NCBI GenBank assembly: GCA_013043945.1
Contig: JABEUW010000071.1
Span: 1-13,729, forward strand
Source: Vulcanimicrobiota bacterium
Lineage (GTDB): Bacteria; Vulcanimicrobiota; Vulcanimicrobiia; Vulcanimicrobiales; Vulcanimicrobiaceae
Length of the DNA: 13,729 nt
Direction of reading: 5' to 3'
Shown: in pieces, positions 1-4,612 of the stretch
Numbering within the stretch: the first letter of the stretch is position 1
Layout of the letters: each line of letters begins with the position of its first letter
The notes under the pieces: model-generated
Database searches by the model: none
The model's input: the letters and a program-made list of their open reading frames with translations, nothing else
Told to the model about the DNA's origin: nothing
Position numbers and translations under genes: made by a program

Positions 1-513
1 CGTGAAAACATCGGGATCGTCACGCAAGAAACCTACCTTTTCCACGATACGATTATCGCCAATTTGCGCTACTCGCGCCCCGATGCAACGCTCGCGCAGA
101 TTCACGAAGCGACCCGCGCCGCGAACATTCACGACTTTATCGAAACGTTGCCGCAAGGCTACGAGACGGTCGTCGGCGAGCGCGGCCACAAGCTCTCGGG
201 CGGCGAACGTCAGCGCCTTGCGATCGCGCGCGTCCTCTTAAAAAACCCACGCATTCTCATTCTCGATGAAGCGACCTCGGCGCTCGATTCCGAAAACGAG
301 GCCGCGATTCAGAGCGCGCTGGAGCGCCTGATGCGCGGACGCACGAGTATGGTGATCGCGCATCGCCTCTCGACGGTCGTCAACGCCGATACCATTTTTG
401 TGGTCGAGGGCGGGCGCATCGTTGAATCGGGCTCGCACGATGAATTGCTGGCACGCGACGGCGTCTACGCGCGCCTCTATCGCACCCAGTTTCGCGAACG
501 CATTCCATCGTAG
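1..513 (+). CDS. ABC transporter ATP-binding domain, C-terminal part (exporter type), 5'-truncated by the window
   Basis: The frame is open from the first base, and the gene begins upstream of the window; 170 codons are visible. The product is the ATPase half that powers an exporter in the cytoplasmic membrane. In order it shows a Q-loop (IVTQETYLF, near residue 8), the ABC signature LSGGERQRLAIAR, Walker B with the D-loop (ILILDEATSALDSEN) and the switch histidine in IAHRLSTV. The short C-terminus after VVEGGRIVESGSHDELL is typical of fused permease-ATPase half-transporters of the MsbA/LmrA type, so a membrane domain probably precedes it outside the window. The substrate cannot be inferred. 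The Walker A motif lies upstream and is not seen. The family is certain; the fusion to a permease is inference. Confidence 0.95.
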   Translation, partial: RENIGIVTQETYLFHDTIIANLRYSRPDATLAQIHEATRAANIHDFIETLPQGYETVVGERGHKLSGGERQRLAIARVLLKNPRILILDEATSALDSENEAAIQSALERLMRGRTSMVIAHRLSTVVNADTIFVVEGGRIVESGSHDELLARDGVYARLYRTQFRERIPS

Positions 514-523
514 CGTTCGTTTC
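495..523 (+). terminator. Possible weak terminator at the end of the ABC gene
   Basis: CGAACGC (495-501) pairs perfectly with GCGTTCG (513-519) around an 11-base loop that contains the stop codon, followed by TTTC. The stem is only seven pairs and the T-run is short, so this is a weak candidate. Confidence 0.3.
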
Positions 524-617
524 GGTTCAGCCTGAGTTTTGTCGTACCGTCCGCGCTCGCGGGGACCTATGCTCAAGATCAGTGGGGCAACCCCTCGCCA
601 TTCTTTCAAAATGTATC

Positions 618-623
618 AGGAGA
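618..623 (+). promoter_or_regulatory. Shine-Dalgarno deciding the cupredoxin start
   Basis: AGGAGA sits five bases before the ATG at 629. It favours that ATG over the in-frame ATG at 611 and the TTG at 539, and the chosen start places a signal peptide at the N-terminus. Confidence 0.8.
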
Positions 624-628
624 ACACC

Positions 629-973
629 ATGCGCAAGCTCGCTTTAGCTCTCGCACTCGCCTTTAGCGCCCTCACGGTCGCCTCGGCCAGCGCGAACAGC
701 ACCATCGTCGTCAAAGCCAAAGATTTCCAGTTCATGCCGAACGTCGTCACCCTGCATGTCGGCAAACCGCAGAAAATTACGTTTGTCGCCGTTCAAGGCG
801 TTCACGGAATGATCGCCCCCGAAGTCGGCATCACCAAGGTCATCACGATTACCTCGAAGCCGACCACCGTCACCGTCACCCCCAAGAAGATCGGCACCTT
901 CCCGGCGCATTGCGCGATCTATTGCGGAATCGGCCACGAGCACATGATGATGACGTTCAAGGTTATCAAGTAA
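629..973 (+). CDS. Secreted CuA-type cupredoxin (cytochrome oxidase subunit II-like copper domain)
   Basis: The product is a 114-residue protein with a clear Sec signal peptide: a basic start (MRK), a hydrophobic core and ASASA at residues 18-22. The mature part is one cupredoxin domain of about 92 residues. It carries a complete CuA ligand set: His59 in VQGVHGM, then Cys95, Cys99, His103 and Met106 in CAIYCGIGHEHM, the C-x3-C-x3-H-x2-M spacing of cytochrome oxidase subunit II and nitrous oxide reductase. The Glu usual between the two cysteines is Ile97; that residue normally binds copper through its backbone carbonyl, so the site may still form. There is no membrane anchor and no oxidase gene beside it. 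A role in extracytoplasmic electron transfer or copper delivery is inference. It stands alone between the ABC gene and a strong hairpin. Confidence 0.85.
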   Translation: MRKLALALALAFSALTVASASANSTIVVKAKDFQFMPNVVTLHVGKPQKITFVAVQGVHGMIAPEVGITKVITITSKPTTVTVTPKKIGTFPAHCAIYCGIGHEHMMMTFKVIK

Positions 974-997
974 CCTCCACCGGAATCGATCCATCAT

Positions 998-1034
998 AAC
1001 GAAGGGGGGCGCCGTCGGCGCTCCCCTTCGTTTC
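998..1034 (+). terminator. Strong intergenic hairpin between convergent genes
   Basis: Bases 998-1013 pair with 1017-1032 across a three-base loop (GTC), giving a nearly perfect 16-pair GC-rich stem with one G-T wobble. The T-run on the plus strand is short (TTTCGTT), so termination would rest mostly on the stem. It lies between the cupredoxin gene and the converging minus-strand gene and could serve both. Confidence 0.6.
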
Positions 1035-1044
1035 GTTCACCCTC

Positions 1045-1311
1045 TTACCGATGGTTGTCGAACGCAATACCGGCGCGCACTTGTCCGATCGCTTGTTCGA
1101 CGAGGTTATAGGCGGCGGCACGATGCCCGCCCTTGTCCCGCTGCGCGACGTTGAGCTGCGCCGCCGCACGGTTCAGCGCCCCGAGCGCCATCTGCATGTG
1201 CGGTTGCCGCTCGAACGCGTAGGCCGTAACAGCCGACCCGAGAAAGAGGGCGACCAGAAGCAGCGCTCCGATACGGAGATAGCGAGCGATATTCCCACGA
1301 TCCTGAAACAT
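1045..1311 (-). CDS. Small exported or membrane-anchored helical protein with a DKGGHR motif
   Basis: The product has 88 residues. The start is supported by AGGAG eight bases before the ATG (bases 1320-1324). Residues 12-32 form one hydrophobic segment ending in AYA, so it is either a cleaved signal peptide or a single N-terminal anchor. The rest (residues 33-88) looks like a helical hairpin: QPHMQMALGALNRAAAQL, a turn at DKGGHR (59-64), then a second helix ending in GIAFDNHR. I recall similar short bacterial proteins with a QPHMQ...DKGGHR...AI..V..GI pattern, but I know no function or family name. It follows scoB on the same strand after 98 bases, in which a palindrome lies, so it may have its own promoter. 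No metal-binding or catalytic motif is evident. Confidence 0.75.
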   Translation of the reverse strand: MFQDRGNIARYLRIGALLLVALFLGSAVTAYAFERQPHMQMALGALNRAAAQLNVAQRDKGGHRAAAYNLVEQAIGQVRAGIAFDNHR

Positions 1312-1351
1312 ACCCTAAACTCCTATGACGATACGTGCGGTGGTTGTAAAG

Positions 1352-1371
1352 GCAACGTACCGTACGCAACG
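1352..1371. promoter_or_regulatory. Palindrome flanked by direct repeats, possible operator
   Basis: CGTAC-C-GTACG (1356-1366) is a perfect interrupted palindrome. It sits inside two GCAACG direct repeats (1352-1357 and 1366-1371, period 14). It lies about 40 bases upstream of the small minus-strand gene that starts at 1311. An operator role is inference. Confidence 0.3.
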
Positions 1372-1409
1372 CCCCGAGTCCACTAAAACAAGATGAGAGA
1401 TTCTTCGCC

Positions 1410-2066
1410 TTAGCCGACCATCGATTTCGGCGTCGCCGGAATCAGCAGCGGCGCCCCGGTGCCGGCCTGTACCTCTTCTACCGATACTCCCGGTGCGAGC
1501 TCGCGTAGGACGAGCCCTTCGGGTTCGATATCGATCACCGCGAGATCGGTCATCAATTTATGCACGACGCGTTTGCCGGTGAGCGGTAGGGTACATTCGC
1601 CGACGATTTTGTGGGCGTTGCCCTTCGCGACGTGCTCCATCATCACGATCACGCGCTTCGCGCCATGCACCAAATCCATCGCGCCGCCCATGCCCTTGAC
1701 CATCTTCCCGGGAATCATCCAGTTTGCAAGATCGCCGTGCGCGCTCACCTGCATCGCACCGAGCACCGCGAGATCGATATGCCCGCCGCGAATCATCCCG
1801 AACGAGAGCGACGAATCGAAATACGAGGCTCCCGGCAACACGGTAACGGTCTCTTTTCCGGCGTTAATGAGATCGGCATCGACATCTTGCTCGTACGGAT
1901 AGGGGCCGGTGCCGAGAATCCCGTTCTCGCTCTGTAAGACGACCCGCACGCCCGGCGGAACGTAGTTGGGAATCAACGTCGGCATTCCGATGCCGAGATT
2001 GACGTACATGCCGTCGCGTAATTCGCGCGCGACGCGCGCGGCGAGTTCTTCGCGTGTTAACGCCAT
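1410..2066 (-). CDS. scoB: 3-oxoacid CoA-transferase subunit B
   Basis: The product is a 218-residue beta subunit of a class I CoA-transferase. With subunit A it moves CoA between succinyl-CoA (or another acyl-CoA) and a 3-oxoacid such as acetoacetate in the cytoplasm. The catalytic glutamate is Glu47 in the family motif LQSENGILG. NLGIGMPTLIPNY (residues 23-35), the GAMQVSAHGDLANW segment and PGKMVKGMGGAMDLV also match the family, and the length is normal. The start has a strong Shine-Dalgarno (GGGAGGAG) overlapping the end of scoA, and only two bases separate the genes, so the pair is co-translated. Exact substrates (succinyl-CoA:acetoacetate, acetate:acetoacetate or 3-oxoadipate) cannot be told from sequence alone; the neighbouring acyl-CoA dehydrogenase favours ketone body or short fatty acid use over aromatic breakdown. 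Confidence 0.93.
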   Translation of the reverse strand: MALTREELAARVARELRDGMYVNLGIGMPTLIPNYVPPGVRVVLQSENGILGTGPYPYEQDVDADLINAGKETVTVLPGASYFDSSLSFGMIRGGHIDLAVLGAMQVSAHGDLANWMIPGKMVKGMGGAMDLVHGAKRVIVMMEHVAKGNAHKIVGECTLPLTGKRVVHKLMTDLAVIDIEPEGLVLRELAPGVSVEEVQAGTGAPLLIPATPKSMVG

Positions 2067-2068
2067 TT

Positions 2069-2827
2069 CTATCGCTCCTCCCGCTTGCGCGTGGTCACTC
2101 GCTCGATTCGTTTCCCTTCCGCACCGACCTCAACGATCCGCGCGACGAAGATCCCGGGAACGTGTACGTTCTCGGGTTCGATCTCGCCGGGCTCCACCAA
2201 GCGTTCGACCTCGGCGATGGTTAACCGGCCGGCCATCGCACAGAGCGGGTTGAAATTTCGCGTCGCTTTCGAAAAATAGAGATTCCCTTCGCGATCCCCG
2301 ATACTCGCGCGCACGAGAGCGTAATCGCAGCGGATCGCTTCTTCGAGCACGTACTCGCGATCGCCGAAACGCCGCGTCTCCTTCGGGGGCGAGGCTTTCG
2401 CGACACTGCCGTCGGGGTTATGGCGCCAGGGCAGGCCACCGGCGGCGACGGGGGTGCCGACCCCCGCCGGAGTGTAGAACGCCGGGATGCCGCAGCCGCC
2501 GGCACGGAGCCGCTCGGCGAGGGTGCCCTGCGGCACGAGCTCGACTTCGAGCTCGCCGGAGAGATACTGCCGCTCGAATTCCTTATTTTCGCCGACATAG
2601 GAGCCGGTCGTACGCCGTATGCGCTTGTTGTCGAGGAGGACGCCGAGTCCCCAACCGTCGACACCGCAGTTATTCGAGACGGTGACGAGATCGCTCGCGC
2701 CTTGGGCGAGCAGCGCCTGAATCAGGTTATGCGGGATGCCGTTGAGGCCGAAGCCCCCGACGGCTAACGAGGCCCCGCTGGGAATGTCGGCGACGGCCGC
2801 GGCCGCCGATGGGTACACTTTCTCCAT
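2069..2827 (-). CDS. scoA: 3-oxoacid CoA-transferase subunit A
   Basis: The product is a 252-residue alpha subunit of the heteromeric class I CoA-transferase, partner of scoB. The N-terminus MEKVYPSAAAAVADIPSG is the usual family start, followed by the CoA-binding loop VGGFGLNGIP (residues 23-32), SNNCGVDGWGLG, and the YVGENKEFERQYLSGELEVE and GIPAFYTPAGVGT blocks. I chose the ATG at 2827 on this match. A longer in-frame start at 2941 would translate a palindromic repeat and add 38 residues unlike the family. No clear Shine-Dalgarno precedes 2827, which is odd beside the strong one for scoB; a near-leaderless start is possible. It is first in the scoA-scoB operon and divergent from the acyl-CoA dehydrogenase. 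Confidence 0.92.
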   Translation of the reverse strand: MEKVYPSAAAAVADIPSGASLAVGGFGLNGIPHNLIQALLAQGASDLVTVSNNCGVDGWGLGVLLDNKRIRRTTGSYVGENKEFERQYLSGELEVELVPQGTLAERLRAGGCGIPAFYTPAGVGTPVAAGGLPWRHNPDGSVAKASPPKETRRFGDREYVLEEAIRCDYALVRASIGDREGNLYFSKATRNFNPLCAMAGRLTIAEVERLVEPGEIEPENVHVPGIFVARIVEVGAEGKRIERVTTRKREER

Positions 2828-2899
2828 ACCGGCGCAGATAGGCGGTCGTGGGAGCAAAACCCTGGTCGCCCCCGAACCTATCGACCGGTTGACAATCCG

Positions 2900-2941
2900 A
2901 TCCCTCGATACGGCCCCTGCGGGGCCTACTCGGGATGACAT
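2900..2941. repeat. REP-like imperfect palindrome
   Basis: An inner stem GGCCCC (2912-2917) pairs with GGGGCC (2921-2926) around TGC, and outer arms ATCCC (2900-2904) and GGGAT (2932-2936) pair across an imperfect internal loop. On the minus strand it begins TGTCATCCCGAGTAGG and ends in TATCGAGGGAT, a style I recognise from dispersed intergenic palindromes in many bacteria. It fills the gap between divergent scoA and the acyl-CoA dehydrogenase gene. There is only one copy in this window. Confidence 0.6.
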
Positions 2942-2960
2942 TTCCGCTCGTTAACCATGA

Positions 2961-2967
2961 AGAGGAG
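2961..2967 (+). promoter_or_regulatory. Shine-Dalgarno deciding the acyl-CoA dehydrogenase start
   Basis: AGAGGAG lies six bases before the ATG at 2974. It excludes the in-frame upstream start at 2935, which would begin inside the palindrome. Confidence 0.85.
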
Positions 2968-2973
2968 TACCCA

Positions 2974-4131
2974 ATGTCAGTAGCCGCGCAAGCGCACGAC
3001 GAAGAAGCGATGATCATCGAGATGGTGCGCGATTTAGTCTCCGAAAAAGTCGCGCCGCGCGCGGCGGCAATCGACGAAAGCGAGGAGTTCCCCGACGATA
3101 TCCGTCGCCTCTTCGCACAGAACGACCTCTTGGGCATTCCGATTCCCACCGAATATGGTGGGCTCGGCGGAAGCTTCGTCACCTACGTCAAGGTCGTCGA
3201 AGAGATCGCGAAAGCATGTGCGTCGAGTTCGCTGATCGTCGCCGTACAGGAGCTTGGCATGCTGCCGATTATGATCGGCGGCAACGACGAGCAGAAGCGA
3301 CGTTTTCTCCCGAAGATCGCCTCGGGGGAGCACCTCGCCGCATACGCGCTGACCGAGGCGAGCAGCGGCTCCGACGCACTCGGCTCGATGCGCACGCGCG
3401 CTCGCCGCGACGCTGATTCCTACGTGCTCGACGGCCAAAAAATTTGGATTACCAACGGGAGCGTCGCCGATGTCGTCTGCGTCTTCGCCGTCACCGATCC
3501 CGAGGCCGGCAGCCGCGGCGTCAGCGCTTTCGTCGTCGAAAAGGGGACGCCGGGCTTTGCCGTCGGTAAGAAGGAGCGCAAGATGGGGATCAAAGGCTCG
3601 CCGACCGTCGAGCTGATCTTTAGCGAGTGCCGCATTCCCGCCAACAATCGCCTCGGCGAAGAGGGCGAGGGCTTTAAGATCGCGATGAAGGTGCTCGATA
3701 AGTCCCGCCCCGGTATCGCGGCGCAGGCGCTCGGAATCGCCGCCGGGGCGCTCGAGTACGCGACCCAGTACGCGCGCGACCGCGTCGCCTTCGGTAAACC
3801 GATCGGCCAGCATCAGGGTATCGGCTTCATGCTCGCCGATATGAAGACCGAGGTCGAGGCGGCGCGGCTCATGCTCTACGAATCGGCCCGCAAATGCGAC
3901 GAAGGCGCCCCCGATGTCTCGCTCTGGGCTTCGATGGCCAAACTCAAATGTGGGGATGTCGCGATGTCCGTGACCACCGACGCGGTTCAGGTCCTCGGCG
4001 GCTTCGGCTATTCCGCGGAGTACCCCGTCGAACGGATGATGCGCGACGCCAAGATCACCCAGATTTACGAGGGAACCCAGCAGATCCAGCGCCTGGTCAT
4101 CTCTCGCAATCTGGTCGGGAAGGGGCGCTAG
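2974..4131 (+). CDS. Acyl-CoA dehydrogenase, probably short-chain (butyryl-CoA type)
   Basis: The product is a 385-residue cytoplasmic flavoenzyme that oxidises acyl-CoA to trans-2-enoyl-CoA and passes electrons to electron-transfer flavoprotein. All family blocks are present: the N-terminal helical domain, AYALTEASSGSDA (residues 123-135) and WITNGS (158-163) of the flavin-binding middle domain, RVAFGKPIGQHQ (270-281), QVLGGFGY (339-346) and the catalytic base Glu366 in QIYEGTQQIQR. Glu at this place is the arrangement of short- and medium-chain enzymes rather than isovaleryl-CoA dehydrogenase. Chain length is inference from general similarity to bacterial butyryl-CoA dehydrogenases. The start is fixed by AGAGGAG six bases upstream. 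It is divergent from scoAB, so the three genes may serve one short acyl-CoA oxidation route. Confidence 0.93.
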   Translation: MSVAAQAHDEEAMIIEMVRDLVSEKVAPRAAAIDESEEFPDDIRRLFAQNDLLGIPIPTEYGGLGGSFVTYVKVVEEIAKACASSSLIVAVQELGMLPIMIGGNDEQKRRFLPKIASGEHLAAYALTEASSGSDALGSMRTRARRDADSYVLDGQKIWITNGSVADVVCVFAVTDPEAGSRGVSAFVVEKGTPGFAVGKKERKMGIKGSPTVELIFSECRIPANNRLGEEGEGFKIAMKVLDKSRPGIAAQALGIAAGALEYATQYARDRVAFGKPIGQHQGIGFMLADMKTEVEAARLMLYESARKCDEGAPDVSLWASMAKLKCGDVAMSVTTDAVQVLGGFGYSAEYPVERMMRDAKITQIYEGTQQIQRLVISRNLVGKGR

Positions 4132-4167
4132 CTAGGCTTTGCGAACTAACCGCCCTTCTCAGACGTT

Positions 4168-4183
4168 GTTAAGGCACGTTAAG
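4168..4183 (+). promoter_or_regulatory. GTTAAG direct repeat upstream of the lysine-rich gene
   Basis: Two copies of GTTAAG (4168-4173 and 4178-4183) lie one helical turn apart, about 35 bases before the next start codon. The spacing suits a protein-binding site, but this is only a suggestion. Confidence 0.25.
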
Positions 4184-4214
4184 AGACGAATTTTCGCACA
4201 AAGGGGGTGAAAGA

Positions 4215-4508
4215 ATGCGCAAACTCCTCGCTGCACTGATCGCGGCGTCCTTCCTCGCAACGGGTACGGCTATGGCCGCCACCATGAGCAAGACCGCCAT
4301 GAAGACGATGGCCAAGAAAGCCGCTGCTAAGAAGCCGATGGCCAAGAAGGCCGCTGCTAAGAAGCCGATGGCTAAGAAAGCCGCTGCTAAGAAGCCGATG
4401 GCCAAGAAAGCCGCTGCTAAGAAGCCGATGGCCAAAAAAGCCGCTGCTAAGAAGCCGATGGCTAAAAAAGCCGCCGCCAAGAAGGGCCACAAACCGCCGG
4501 TTCGCTAA
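4215..4508 (+). CDS. Exported lysine-rich repeat protein
   Basis: The product has 97 residues. The start is supported by GGGGGTGA (4203-4210) just upstream. Residues 1-21 are a Sec signal peptide (MRKLL, hydrophobic core, cleavage after AMA). The mature part is almost entirely five exact copies of MAKKAAAKKP and a sixth ending in G, covering residues 32-91, then HKPPVR. It contains 27 lysines after the signal and no Asp or Glu, so it is extremely basic. Such sequences resemble histone H1 tails and polycationic bacterial proteins such as AlgP, but those lack signal peptides, and I assign no function. Binding to polyanions (envelope polymers or extracellular DNA) is inference. Codon choice (GCT GCT, AAG AAA) is repeated from unit to unit and differs from the GCG/GCC-rich neighbours, which suggests recent unit duplication. 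It is a single-gene unit closed by a terminator. Confidence 0.8.
   Translation: MRKLLAALIAASFLATGTAMAATMSKTAMKTMAKKAAAKKPMAKKAAAKKPMAKKAAAKKPMAKKAAAKKPMAKKAAAKKPMAKKAAAKKGHKPPVR
4308..4484 (+). repeat. Six tandem 30-bp coding repeats
   Basis: Units start at 4308, 4338, 4368, 4398, 4428 and 4458. Units 1-5 differ only at synonymous third positions (GCC/GCT, AAG/AAA), and unit 6 diverges at its end. The period is a multiple of three, so gain or loss of a unit keeps the frame. Confidence 0.95.
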
Positions 4509-4536
4509 CCGATCGTTATCATCCTAAGGTAAACCC

Positions 4537-4548
4537 GGGGGCAACCCC
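4537..4548 (+). other. Small hairpin with a GCAA tetraloop before the terminator
   Basis: GGGG (4537-4540) pairs with CCCC (4545-4548) around GCAA, a GNRA-type tetraloop. It lies between the stop codon and the terminator and could stabilise the 3' end of the transcript. The role is inference. Confidence 0.35.
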
Positions 4549-4550
4549 AG

Positions 4551-4585
4551 AGGGGCATCGGCGTTTCCGCCGATGCCCCTTTTTT
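4551..4585 (+). terminator. Rho-independent terminator of the lysine-rich gene
   Basis: AGGGGCATCGGCG (4551-4563) pairs perfectly with 4568-4580 around a TTTC loop, giving a 13-pair stem followed by a run of six T (4580-4585). It is a textbook terminator in the plus direction. The minus side lacks a T-run, so it should not serve the converging peptidase gene equally well. Confidence 0.95.
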
Positions 4586-4612
4586 ATGCCGCATGCGAGT
4601 TCGCTGCCACCG

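Noticed and set aside
520..628. Search for a promoter or extra gene between the ABC gene and the cupredoxin
   Set aside because: No pair of boxes with acceptable spacing was found, and the in-frame upstream codons are not protein-like.
2889..2894. TTGACA as a -35 box for the acyl-CoA dehydrogenase gene
   Set aside because: No -10-like hexamer lies 16-18 bases downstream; that stretch is the palindrome stem.
2828..2941. N-terminal extension of scoA from an ATG at 2941
   Set aside because: The added 38 residues translate the palindromic element and do not resemble the family, which starts at MEKVYPSA.
3034..3813. Minus-strand open frame of 259 codons
   Set aside because: It is the antisense shadow of the acyl-CoA dehydrogenase gene, with no recognisable domain.
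4308..4484. Tandem repeat as a CRISPR array
   Set aside because: Units are directly adjacent with no spacers and encode protein repeats.
4169..4492. Minus-strand open frames with repeated hydrophobic AFLAIGFLAA-like units
   Set aside because: They are the antisense of the 30-bp coding repeat, and a repeat whose period is a multiple of three keeps several frames open. The plus frame has the ribosome site, signal peptide and terminator.
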